From Verrucomicrobiota bacterium (GTDB lineage: Bacteria; Verrucomicrobiota; Kiritimatiellia; CAIQIC01; JAGNIJ01), in the NCBI GenBank assembly GCA_018823105.1, contig JAHJJH010000073.1, positions 1-37,156 on the forward strand: a stretch of 37,156 nucleotides of DNA, written 5' to 3'. Of the stretch, positions 20,470-29,269 are shown piece by piece. The position numbers were made by a program, and so were the translations under genes. Positions within the stretch are counted from its first letter, which is position 1. Each line of letters begins with the position of its first letter. The notes beneath the pieces were generated by a model, which made no database searches, was not told where the DNA came from, and saw only the letters and a list, made by a program, of their open reading frames with translations.

Positions 20470-23016
20470 GTGAGGACCATTCGGCGAAAGCCGAGGATTA
20501 CCTGTCGCGCCGGGACGGCGCTTGCTGCGCTTTTCATGTTCCTGATCCCGGCCTTGTTGCAGGCGCAGGTTTCTGTTTTCCGCCCGAAGATCGGCGTGCC
20601 CGCCTTTCCGCTGACCAACGGAACCTTCGACGCGGAGATCGAGGCCGCGCCCGGCCTGGCGTCGAATGGCTGGAGCGCCCTGCTGCTCAACGACCTGCGG
20701 AGTTGGACTTGCTCCGTGGAGCGCGTGGATTACGGGGCCTACGTTTATTGCAACTCGACCAACGGGTATCGAATGATCCTGCGCGTCCCGCCGGACGCCC
20801 CGCCGGAAGTCCTTCATCTGCTGGTGAGCCACACGTCCGCCGGATCGGACACGAACCGCCACTGCGTAAAAATCCTGCCCGCCTACGAAACCAACTTCTA
20901 TGTTCTTCACTATGCCGATCCGCAGGTGGAAACGGTGAACGCCACGGCGGCCAACGGCGCGGGGGGCTCGCACGGCAGCGTGCAGGCGATGACGTGGGCC
21001 GCTCCCGCTTACAGCCTGATGAATCCCCGCTTCATGTTCAACACGGGGGACGAAGTCGAGAACGGAGTGGCGGGCATGTACCCGAACTACCTCGCCGCCA
21101 TAGACACGATCGGCGCGCCCCTGCTGATCACCCGCGGCAACAACGACGCGCAGGGCAGCCTGGCCGACTGGAAGCGGGATATCGGCCCGCCGACCTACTC
21201 GATCACCATGGGCTCCTTTTACATCTGCATGAAGGACTACGGCGCCAACGAGAGCCTGTCCTGGTTCACCAACGACTACGCGCGCTCGTTCACCAACACC
21301 GCGATCACGTTCCGCCTGTTCGGCCAGCACTTCATTTCGGGGGGCTCGTTTTATGCCCCGCTCGCGGGGCAGTATCCCGACCTGATGCTGGTGGGCCACA
21401 ACCACACCTTCGCGACATTACTCAGCAGTCCTTTTTACATCCTGTCTTCCGGCCCGGGTTGGGATTACGGCGCGGTCGGGATCTTCGAGTTCCACAAGAA
21501 CGGCAGCGGATGGGTCTGTTCCAACAAGACCGTTCACGGCACGAGCAACAAGCTCCAGGTCTACGGCGACTGGGGCCAGCCCTGCCGCGTCACCAATACG
21601 TTCCAATACGCCAACAACGGCTCGGTCTTCACCAACACCACCTGGATCACCAACAGCCTGGCCTACGATTTCTGGGACGGCCGGGTCCGGTTCCTGATGC
21701 GCAAGGCGGACGCCGGGTATACCGTCAGCGGCGGAGACAAGGTGGCGGAATACGATTACTCCGCCACCAATACGGCGGTCCTGGTGAAGGTCCGTATCGC
21801 CCGGAACGCGCGGACCACCGTCACGGTGTCGCCGACCGTGGCCGACACCGAGCCACCCGCCCTGACGATCCTCTGGCCCACGAACGGGGCGGCGTACCGG
21901 ACCCGCTCGTCCAATGTACTGGTCGCCGGGACGGCGACGGACGCCGGCGGCATCACCTCCGTCGTCTATTCCATGGCCGGGGCCGGCTCGGCGTCGGGCC
22001 AGGCGACCACCGGCCGCGTCGAACTGGTCGCGGCAGGCGCGACGTGGAAATACCGCGACGACGGCAGCGACCAGGGGACCGCGTGGCAGGTCACCACTTT
22101 CGACGATTCCGCCTGGGCGTCCGGCACCGCGGAACTGGGCTACGGCGACGGCGACGAGGCCACCACCAACAGCTTCGGACCCGATCCGGCCAATCGCTAC
22201 ATCACGACCTACTATCGCCACGCGTTTGAAACCGCGGAGGCCGGCGTGTTCACCAATGCGCTGGAGGTGTCGCTGAAGCGCGACGACGGGATCGTGCTGT
22301 ACGTGGACGGCACCGAGGCGTACCGGAACAATATGCCCTCCGGGGCCGTGGGCTATACCACCCTGGCCACCGGCACGGTGTCCGGCGCGGGAGAAAGCAC
22401 ATGGTGGTTGGCCTCCCTGCCCGCCGGCAGCCTGACCGGCGGATCGCATGTGATCGCCGTGGAGATCCACCAGGCCAATCCGACGAGCAGCGACATCAGC
22501 TTTGCCCTGTCGCTCGGGACGGATCTCGGGAGCACCTGGCTGATCACCAACCTGACCTTCGCCACGGGAACGAGTCTCGTCAGCGTCGTGGCACGCGACG
22601 CCGCCGGCCACGCGGCGACCCAAACGGTCAGCGTGATCGTGACGGACGACGTGGATGATGATGGGATGAACGATGACTGGGAGCAGTACTATTTCGGCGC
22701 CGGGGGCGCCGAGCCCGACGGGAATTTTGACGGGGACCCGTTCAGCAACCTCCAGGAATACATCGCCGGCACTGATCCGACCAACAGCCTGTCAATCTTC
22801 CGTCTGGAGATGGCCGCCGGCTCGATCCAACCCGTCCTGCAATTCCTGGCCCGGACCAACCGGCTGTACACCCTCTGGTTCAAGACCAACCTGCTGGAGG
22901 CGGGCAATTGGCAGGTCCTGTCGAACGATGTGGAAGGGGTGGACGGCACCCTCACGATCCAGGATCCCGCCGGGGACTCCAATCGTTTTTATCGCATCCA
23001 CACGGAAATGCGGTGA
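20470..23016 (+). CDS. Secreted calcineurin-like metallophosphoesterase with C-terminal Ca-binding-like and terminal module
   Basis: Signal peptide; HYADPQVE, NTGDEVE, RGNNDAQ, VGHNHTF; C-terminal DDVDDDGMNDDWEQYYFG...NLQEYIAGTDPTN. Confidence 0.85.
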   Translation: MRTIRRKPRITCRAGTALAALFMFLIPALLQAQVSVFRPKIGVPAFPLTNGTFDAEIEAAPGLASNGWSALLLNDLRSWTCSVERVDYGAYVYCNSTNGYRMILRVPPDAPPEVLHLLVSHTSAGSDTNRHCVKILPAYETNFYVLHYADPQVETVNATAANGAGGSHGSVQAMTWAAPAYSLMNPRFMFNTGDEVENGVAGMYPNYLAAIDTIGAPLLITRGNNDAQGSLADWKRDIGPPTYSITMGSFYICMKDYGANESLSWFTNDYARSFTNTAITFRLFGQHFISGGSFYAPLAGQYPDLMLVGHNHTFATLLSSPFYILSSGPGWDYGAVGIFEFHKNGSGWVCSNKTVHGTSNKLQVYGDWGQPCRVTNTFQYANNGSVFTNTTWITNSLAYDFWDGRVRFLMRKADAGYTVSGGDKVAEYDYSATNTAVLVKVRIARNARTTVTVSPTVADTEPPALTILWPTNGAAYRTRSSNVLVAGTATDAGGITSVVYSMAGAGSASGQATTGRVELVAAGATWKYRDDGSDQGTAWQVTTFDDSAWASGTAELGYGDGDEATTNSFGPDPANRYITTYYRHAFETAEAGVFTNALEVSLKRDDGIVLYVDGTEAYRNNMPSGAVGYTTLATGTVSGAGESTWWLASLPAGSLTGGSHVIAVEIHQANPTSSDISFALSLGTDLGSTWLITNLTFATGTSLVSVVARDAAGHAATQTVSVIVTDDVDDDGMNDDWEQYYFGAGGAEPDGNFDGDPFSNLQEYIAGTDPTNSLSIFRLEMAAGSIQPVLQFLARTNRLYTLWFKTNLLEAGNWQVLSNDVEGVDGTLTIQDPAGDSNRFYRIHTEMR

Positions 23017-23055
23017 CGCGGCCTTTCGTGCCCCGCTGAATCGGCTATCGGCCCG

Positions 23056-23072
23056 CCGGCTTCCGGAGCCGG
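23056..23072. terminator. Hairpin between convergent genes
   Basis: CCGGCT-TCCGG-AGCCGG; no strong T tract. Confidence 0.35.
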
Positions 23073-23128
23073 TGGAAGTGGCACGCCAGGATGACGTGCG
23101 AGAAACCCGACGAAATCCTGCCGAACGG

Positions 23129-24073
23129 TTACGATTTCCGTCCGCCGATACCCGGGGACGACTCCCCGCGGCGCGCAATCGCGAGCAGGTTCGGCCCGCG
23201 CCCCAGCCGCTCGAAGAGGACATACACCGGCAGGGTGAGCGCCTTGACAGGAGCGGAGGAGGCTATCCGGCAGATTATTCGTGCAAAAGAAGCCCGGCGG
23301 TCTCGAGCCCAGTTCTCAAGGCTCATGGTAAAGTACCAGTGTCGCCCGCCGCGCGCGAACATCTGTACGTTCGACCACCCGGTCTCCGCCAGCAGCCGCG
23401 CCAGGACACGTTTCGGAAACAGGCACAGGTGCCGCGGGACGTCCCATCCGCACCAGTACGGGCCGAAGAGCGCGGCCATCCAACTCTCGGGATCGGGCAG
23501 GCTCAACAGCAACGTGGCTCCCGGCCTGGCCACGCGCGCCGCTTCCGCGAGCGTCGGCCGGGGATCCGGCACATGCTCGAGCACGTGCCAGAAACAGATC
23601 AGGTCAAAATGCTCATCCGGAAACTGAGCATCCTTCAGAGTGCCCTGGCGGACATCGAGCCCGAGGCGCTCTCGCGCGAATGCCGCGGAGGCGGCATCGG
23701 GTTCGACCCCGTACGGTTCCCAGCCCTTGGAGCGCAGTTCCTCGAGCAGTGATCCCGTGGCACAGCCCACGTCCAGTACACGGCCGCAGACAGGCGCCAG
23801 GCGTTCGATCAGCGAGATACGCTGGGCCCTGTCTTTCCGCCGCCCCCGTTCGCGCTCCGGCGATTTTCCGGGCAAGGCATGAGGTTCGTATTCACAAGGG
23901 TAATAGCCGGCCATCTCGTCGGCCGTCGGCCGCGGACTCAGATAAAACAGGCCGCAGGCCGTGCATCGGCGAACCGGGAAGACCCCCGGGCCCCCGTGCA
24001 GGACGTCGCGGCCCTCGAAAAGAACCGCCGCCTTGGAATCCCCGCAACCCGGACATGGAACAGTTTCGCTGAT
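23129..24073 (-). CDS. SAM-dependent methyltransferase with N-terminal zinc-ribbon-like CPGC...CTACG
   Basis: CPGCGDS...RRCTACGLFYLSPRPT; VLDVGCATGSLLEELRSKGW; WHVLEHVPDP. No ATG/GTG/TTG at the expected start; see findings. Confidence 0.85.
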   Translation of the reverse strand: MSETVPCPGCGDSKAAVLFEGRDVLHGGPGVFPVRRCTACGLFYLSPRPTADEMAGYYPCEYEPHALPGKSPERERGRRKDRAQRISLIERLAPVCGRVLDVGCATGSLLEELRSKGWEPYGVEPDAASAAFARERLGLDVRQGTLKDAQFPDEHFDLICFWHVLEHVPDPRPTLAEAARVARPGATLLLSLPDPESWMAALFGPYWCGWDVPRHLCLFPKRVLARLLAETGWSNVQMFARGGRHWYFTMSLENWARDRRASFARIICRIASSAPVKALTLPVYVLFERLGRGPNLLAIARRGESSPGIGGRKS

Positions 24074-24074
24074 C

Positions 24075-25022
24075 CTACACCTCCGGTCCGTCGGGCTTTT
24101 TCGCCTGGAAGCCAGCCGCCGTCGCGCTGTATCCGTCGCGCAGGCCCCGCCAGTAGGCGGCCGCCGCGTCGCGCCGTCCCGCCGCCAGCAGGCACACCAT
24201 GATCCGCACCGTGCTGAACAGGCGCCACGGCAGGATGCCACACCACTGGACTCCACGCGCATTCTTGCGGAAGAACAGCACCGAACTGCGGGCGGACCAG
24301 TATCGTTCCCCGGACGTCCCGCGCCCGCCGCTGCTCGCGGCGCCCGCGTGCCACGCGCGCGCGCTGCTGTCCAGCAGAAGGGCGTAACCCGCGGCCTTGA
24401 GCCGCAGGCAAAGATCCATGTCCTCGAAGTACATGAAATACCGCTCGTCGAAACCGCCCGCAACCTCCAGCGCCTTGAGATTCAGCAGCAGGGCGCAGCC
24501 GTAGAGGTAGTCGCGTTCAAGAATCCGGGGCCACGAGGACCGCCACCGCCGCCGGTGGCGCGTGTCCATGTTGCCCAGTGTCAGGGGGTTCCTCCGGGCC
24601 CCGGCCGACCAGATCCGGTCCTCGGTTTCCGGGAAGAGCACCAGCGGCGACACGGCCCCCGTCCCGCGACGATCCGCCGTATCCACCAATCGCTCGAGCG
24701 CATCGGGCGCTACCGTGGCATCGTTGTTCAGAAGGAACACGTACGAGGCCCCGAGATCTCTCGCCCGTGCAATCCCCTGGTTCGCCGCCGCTCCGAATCC
24801 GCGGTTGGTCGGATTCCGTATCAAGCCCACGGCCGGGAATTCACGCCGGATGCTTTCCAGGGAGTCGTCTTCCGAGCCGTTGTCCACCAGCAGGATCGTC
24901 AGGGAGAGGTAAGAGGTGCCGCTCAACGACCGCAGGCAGTCCCGGGTTTCCTGAGGTCGGTTCCAGTTGATCACCACGGCGACCACAAGGGGCGCGCTGT
25001 TCGAACGGGTTGTCCCGACCAT
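24075..25022 (-). CDS. Family 2 glycosyltransferase (rhamnosyltransferase-like)
   Basis: VVINWNRPQETRDCLRSL, LLVDNGSEDDS, NRGFGAAANQGI, FLLNNDA, MYFEDMDLCLRLKAAGY. Confidence 0.94.
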   Translation of the reverse strand: MVGTTRSNSAPLVVAVVINWNRPQETRDCLRSLSGTSYLSLTILLVDNGSEDDSLESIRREFPAVGLIRNPTNRGFGAAANQGIARARDLGASYVFLLNNDATVAPDALERLVDTADRRGTGAVSPLVLFPETEDRIWSAGARRNPLTLGNMDTRHRRRWRSSWPRILERDYLYGCALLLNLKALEVAGGFDERYFMYFEDMDLCLRLKAAGYALLLDSSARAWHAGAASSGGRGTSGERYWSARSSVLFFRKNARGVQWCGILPWRLFSTVRIMVCLLAAGRRDAAAAYWRGLRDGYSATAAGFQAKKPDGPEV

Positions 25023-25048
25023 CGGAATCTCGAGTCTCCTTTGCGGGC

Positions 25049-25077
25049 AGGTTACGGGAAATGCCGGGGGGTGTCAA
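25049..25077 (-). promoter_or_regulatory. Putative promoter of GT2-methyltransferase operon
   Basis: Minus strand TTGACA-17 bp-TAACCT, 27 bp upstream of the GT2 start. Confidence 0.55.
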
Positions 25078-25124
25078 AAACGCGCGACGAAGGCCACGGG
25101 GTACCTGCCGGCCGTCGAGATGGA

Positions 25125-25199
25125 GGGACGCGGGCCCTCCAAAGGGCTTGATTCATGGAAGGCCGGCGGCCTCGCCTGCCGTCCCTCCGGCCCGCGTCC
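25125..25199. repeat. Intergenic inverted repeat
   Basis: GGACGCGGGCC (25125-25135) / GGCCCGCGTCC (25189-25199), 11-bp perfect arms, with internal GC-rich palindromic sequence (GGCCGGCGGCC). Confidence 0.6.
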
Positions 25200-25413
25200 A
25201 GTAAGAGAACCGTGCATTTGTCTTTGGAGCCGCAGCGTCTCGGGGGATTTCGGCTCCTTGCTTGACACAACCACCCCCATTTGAAAGCTTGGCCGCCATG
25301 AACACGCGCCTTCCGGCCGATCTCGCCAGGCTCGTGTCCGTTCCGCCCGAGAAACGATTTCTCGTCCACGCGCCGGCCGCCTCCCGGGGGGGCGGGAGGA
25401 GGGAGCGTCCGAC

Positions 25414-26910
25414 ATGGCGGACGTGATTCTTGTTTTTCCCAGCACGGGAATCGCGTCCGGTCAGTACCGGATGCTGCCGCTGTCGGTGCTTATGTTGGCG
25501 GCGCCGCTGGAGGCCCATGGCTATTCCGTCCGTATTATTGACCAGCGCGGCAATCCCGCCTGGCGGCAGGAACTGAAAGACGAACTCGCCGCGCAACGCC
25601 CGGTCATGGTGGGCATCTCCTCGATGACCGGGCAGCAGATCGGCGGCGGCTTGTCGGCGGCGCGCGTCGTGCGCGACGCCGCCCCGGGCGTACCGATCGT
25701 GTGGGGAGGTGTTCACCCGTCGTTGCTTCCCGAGGAGACGGTCGCGCACGACCTGGTGGACGTCGTCGTGGTGGGCGAGGGCGAGGTCACGGTCGTGGAG
25801 CTGGTCGGCGCGCTGCGGGCCGGCACCTCGCTTTCGAAGGTGGCCGGCCTCTGTTTCAAGGAGAACGGGCGCGTCACACGCACGCCCGATCGCCCCTTCG
25901 CGGATCTCGCGTCGTTGCCGGAGCCGGCTTACCACCTCGTGGATATCGAGCGGTACCGCGTCGCCCCGCTTTTGACGGGCGAGAAGAGCCTGCCGCTCCT
26001 GACCAGCCGGGGGTGCCCGTTCCGCTGCACCTACTGCTACAACGTGCGGTTCAATCACCGCACGTGGCGCGCCCTGCCGGCCGGGGAGGTGGTCCGCCGC
26101 ATGCGCTCGATGAAGGAGCGGTTCGGCATTTCGGGCGTGTTGCTCCTCGACGACAACTTCTTCTGCAACCTGGGCCGTGTCCGGGAGGTCTGCCGCCTGC
26201 TCATCGAGCAGCGCCTGGGCCTGGCGGTTCACAACGCCAACTGCCGGGCCGATACCGTGGTGCGCCTCGACGACGAGCTCCTGGGCCTGCTGAAGAAGGC
26301 CGGGTTCACGCAAATCCTCATCGGTGTAGAGTCGGGATCGCCCGGCGTCCTGGAGCGGATGAAAAAGGACATCACGCCGGACCAGGTCCTGGAGGCCAAC
26401 CGCATCCTGCGGAAACACGGGATCAAGCCCTATTACACCTTCATGGCCGGGTTCCCCTACGAGACGGCGGCCGATGTGCGCACGACGCTCGCGTTCATGT
26501 CCCGGCTTCTGGATGAGAATCCCGACGCGGTGCTGTCCCGTCTCTCGCTGATCGCGCCCTATCCCGGCACGGAACTGCTCGACGATTGCGTCGCCGCGGG
26601 GCTCCGGCCGCCCGCGGATCTTGAGGGCTGGGTCCAGTGCGGCCACGCGAACCTGAACTTCCGCGGCTTTGATCGGAAGCACACCGCGTTACTTCACAAG
26701 GCCCAGTTGATCAGCTTTTTCCTGGACCGCAAGAAGATCGAAATGAACAACAGGATCCTTCGTTCCGTGGCGACCCTCTACTCCCGCGTGGTGAGGGCGC
26801 GGGCGCGCCGCGATTTCTACGCGTGCATGCCGGAACTCGTCCTGGCCCGGGGCGTCCAGAAAGCGCTCGTTGCGTTTCGCGCCCTTCGCCGCGGCGACAG
26901 CATGGACTAG
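25414..26910 (+). CDS. B12-binding-domain radical SAM protein
   Basis: CxxxCxxC in SRGCPFRCTYCYN; N-terminal B12-binding-like domain (VGISSMTGQQIGGGLSAARVVRDAAPGVPIVWGGVHPSLLPEETV). Confidence 0.94.
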   Translation: MADVILVFPSTGIASGQYRMLPLSVLMLAAPLEAHGYSVRIIDQRGNPAWRQELKDELAAQRPVMVGISSMTGQQIGGGLSAARVVRDAAPGVPIVWGGVHPSLLPEETVAHDLVDVVVVGEGEVTVVELVGALRAGTSLSKVAGLCFKENGRVTRTPDRPFADLASLPEPAYHLVDIERYRVAPLLTGEKSLPLLTSRGCPFRCTYCYNVRFNHRTWRALPAGEVVRRMRSMKERFGISGVLLLDDNFFCNLGRVREVCRLLIEQRLGLAVHNANCRADTVVRLDDELLGLLKKAGFTQILIGVESGSPGVLERMKKDITPDQVLEANRILRKHGIKPYYTFMAGFPYETAADVRTTLAFMSRLLDENPDAVLSRLSLIAPYPGTELLDDCVAAGLRPPADLEGWVQCGHANLNFRGFDRKHTALLHKAQLISFFLDRKKIEMNNRILRSVATLYSRVVRARARRDFYACMPELVLARGVQKALVAFRALRRGDSMD

Positions 26911-26912
26911 AC

Positions 26913-27026
26913 GGCCCGCGAGGCCGCGGGCCCTCCAAACCAAGGATCGTTGCAGAAGGCCGCCTTCGGGTAGGGCGCGTTGGCTCAACGCGCCGAAAAG
27001 CGGCGGCTTCGGCGAAGCCGCCCTAC
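26913..27026. repeat. Multi-hairpin intergenic segment containing GTAGGGC...GCCCTAC repeat (26970-27026)
   Basis: GGCCCGCG(AGGC)CGCGGGCC, GAAGGC-C-GCCTTC, then GTAGG-GCGCGTTG(GCT)CAACGCGC-CGAAAAGC-GGCGGCTTC(GGC)GAAGCCGCC-CTAC. Confidence 0.65.
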
Positions 27027-27071
27027 CTGCTGATCGTGATGGAAAACCAAGGGGCAGCCGGAAATCGAGTT

Positions 27072-28082
27072 CTACGACGCGTCCAGGATTTCCTGCCGCT
27101 GGCGCTCGAGGTCGGCGATCTCCTGGCGCCAGAAATCGGTTGTGCCCCACCCAGGCGCGAGGCGCGCGAAGCCGCCGTCCGCCTTCTGCCGCGCGCACCA
27201 CGCGGTATAGTGAAGGAAGCGCATCGCCCGCAGGGGCTCGATCAGTCGCAGCGACTCGCGCGGGAAGGGCAGGAAGGTTTCGTAGCCTTCGATCAGGCAT
27301 TCCGCTTCGAACCGCGCCGCGCGAAGGCGGTCGGGCAGCAGCATCCAGACATCCTGCACGGCGGGCCCCACGGCCATGTCGTCGAAATCCAGCAGGTGAA
27401 ACCCCTCGCCGGGCCGGTGCAGGATGTTGCCGCGGTGGCAGTCGCCGTGAATCCGCAGCATCTCCACACCTTCGAACTCCGGGGCCGTGAGATCCGCCAG
27501 CTCCGCCACGATCTTCTCATACGTCCGGGCCAGGCCGGAAGGGAGCGTGCCCGACTGGAGGATGTACTCCAAGTGCAGGCGCGTCGAGTGATGGGGGTGC
27601 AGGGTGATCCGATTCCGCGGGCGGTGTCGCGCGCCGACCGCGTGCATCCGGGCCAGCAAGCGGCCGAGTTGGACCCACGTGTTGGAGTTGGGCTCGTCGA
27701 GCGGCCGTCCGCCGCGCTTGGGAAAAATGGCGAAATCCGTGTGGCCCAGTTCGTGGAGCAGTTGCCCGGTCCGGCCCGGCAGGGGCGGGACCACGGGAAC
27801 CTCCGCCTCGGCCAGTTCGGCCAGGAAATCCAGCTCGTCCTGTAGGGCCGTTTCATCCCAGCGTCCCGGCCGGTAGAACTTGGCAATAACGTATCCGCCG
27901 TCGTCGAGCCCGACTTCGTATACGCGGTTGATGTAGCTGTTCAGCGGCCGGCAGATATTCGCGCAGGCGACGCCCAGCACGGCCTCCACGGCGTTGATCA
28001 CGGCCTCGGGCGTCAGGTGGCTGAAATCGGCTGTTTCGGGCAAGTGCACGGCGGGACAGACTACCCGCAAGCGGATTCCCAA
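27072..28082 (-). CDS. SrkA/RdoA-like (YihE) phosphotransferase-fold kinase
   Basis: RIHGDCHRGNILHRPGEGFHLLDFDDMAVGPAVQDVW; SYINRVYEVGLDDGGYVIAKFYRPGRW. ORF starts with TTG; true start may be downstream. Confidence 0.88.
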   Translation of the reverse strand: MGIRLRVVCPAVHLPETADFSHLTPEAVINAVEAVLGVACANICRPLNSYINRVYEVGLDDGGYVIAKFYRPGRWDETALQDELDFLAELAEAEVPVVPPLPGRTGQLLHELGHTDFAIFPKRGGRPLDEPNSNTWVQLGRLLARMHAVGARHRPRNRITLHPHHSTRLHLEYILQSGTLPSGLARTYEKIVAELADLTAPEFEGVEMLRIHGDCHRGNILHRPGEGFHLLDFDDMAVGPAVQDVWMLLPDRLRAARFEAECLIEGYETFLPFPRESLRLIEPLRAMRFLHYTAWCARQKADGGFARLAPGWGTTDFWRQEIADLERQRQEILDAS

Positions 28083-28124
28083 GGCAAAAGGATTCCGTAC
28101 AAATCCTGTCTGCGGGGATGACGA

Positions 28125-29150
28125 TCAGCGGGCAACCTGCTCGTACACCTGCGCCAGGTCCCGGATGAGGCGTTCCCACGAGAATCGTTCCTTGATTTCC
28201 GCGCGCAGCGCCGCGGATCCACCCTGCGCGTGCGCCCGGAGAATCGCCTGTCGGATGGAATCCTCCGAGTCCGCGTTGCAGTAGTGGGCGTGATTGCCGA
28301 GGTAGTACCGCACCACGGGATTATCCGTCGCCACAACCGCCGCGCCGGCCGCGGCGGCCTCGACGTTGGCCATGCCGGGATACTCGGGCAGGCCGCGGCT
28401 GGCCTGGACGTGGACCCGGCAGGCGGCGCAAGCGGAGGCCAGCAGGGGGAGGGCCTCGTGGGGCAGTTCCCGGGTCCACAAGACCTGGGGGCGGGCCCTG
28501 ACCTCGCGCTCGAACACGCGCGCGTACTCCGGCTCCAGCGGTTCAGCCCCGCCGACGAACACGACGGGTAGCCCCGAGCCGTCCAGGCATCGCAGAATCC
28601 CGAGCTGGTTTTTACGCTTACTGATCCGGCCCGCGCACAGCACGAAATCCCGGAGCCCGTACTTCGCGACGAACAACTCCGGGGTAGCCGTCAGGAAGAA
28701 CGGAGCCACCCCGCAGGGTATGACCGTGCACCGCTCGGGGGGCACGCCGTAGTAGGTCTCGACGTAGCGGCCCATGGCCGGGGAATTGACAACCACGCGC
28801 TTCACGCTCCGGAGCACCCGCGCGCGAAAGACCTGGCTGGATCGCGAGCCCAGCAGGCGGCAGGCCAGGCGGCCCGCGCGCAGCCGCCACGGCGACCAGG
28901 TCCGGTACTCGAACACGGACATCACGATCTTCAGGCCTCGCCCGCGCGCGACCTCGGCGAACTCGAGTACCTCGCGGTTGCACGCGAGGATATGCAGCAC
29001 GTCAAAATCATCCCGGGGGTTCCAGGGATCGAAGAACTCGGCCTGGTGGCCCGTGGCGGGCAGGTACTCGCGGATGCGACGGACCATGCCCTCCCCGCTG
29101 CCCCCGATCCAGAGGGCCTTCGGATAGAACATGAATAAACCGATCTTCAT
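28125..29150 (-). CDS. Family 4 glycosyltransferase
   Basis: VIPCGVAPFFL, LCAGRISKRKNQLGIL, EYPGMANVEAAAAGAAVVATDNPVVRYYL. Confidence 0.87.
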   Translation of the reverse strand: MKIGLFMFYPKALWIGGSGEGMVRRIREYLPATGHQAEFFDPWNPRDDFDVLHILACNREVLEFAEVARGRGLKIVMSVFEYRTWSPWRLRAGRLACRLLGSRSSQVFRARVLRSVKRVVVNSPAMGRYVETYYGVPPERCTVIPCGVAPFFLTATPELFVAKYGLRDFVLCAGRISKRKNQLGILRCLDGSGLPVVFVGGAEPLEPEYARVFEREVRARPQVLWTRELPHEALPLLASACAACRVHVQASRGLPEYPGMANVEAAAAGAAVVATDNPVVRYYLGNHAHYCNADSEDSIRQAILRAHAQGGSAALRAEIKERFSWERLIRDLAQVYEQVAR

Positions 29151-29269
29151 GGGCTGGGTGTCCGCGTGGAGCCACTATAGAGGCGCGCGCGACAGCGCCC
29201 AAGCCGCTTTTTGTCGCTTCGGGTGTCAAAAAAATGCTATCCACAGCACGTACCCGGACTGTCCGGAAA

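Noticed and set aside
25298-25423. Short ORF MNTRLPADLARLVSVPPEKRFLVHAPAASRGGGRRERPTWRT overlapping the radical SAM start
   Set aside because: Could be a leader peptide but lacks supporting evidence; not called.
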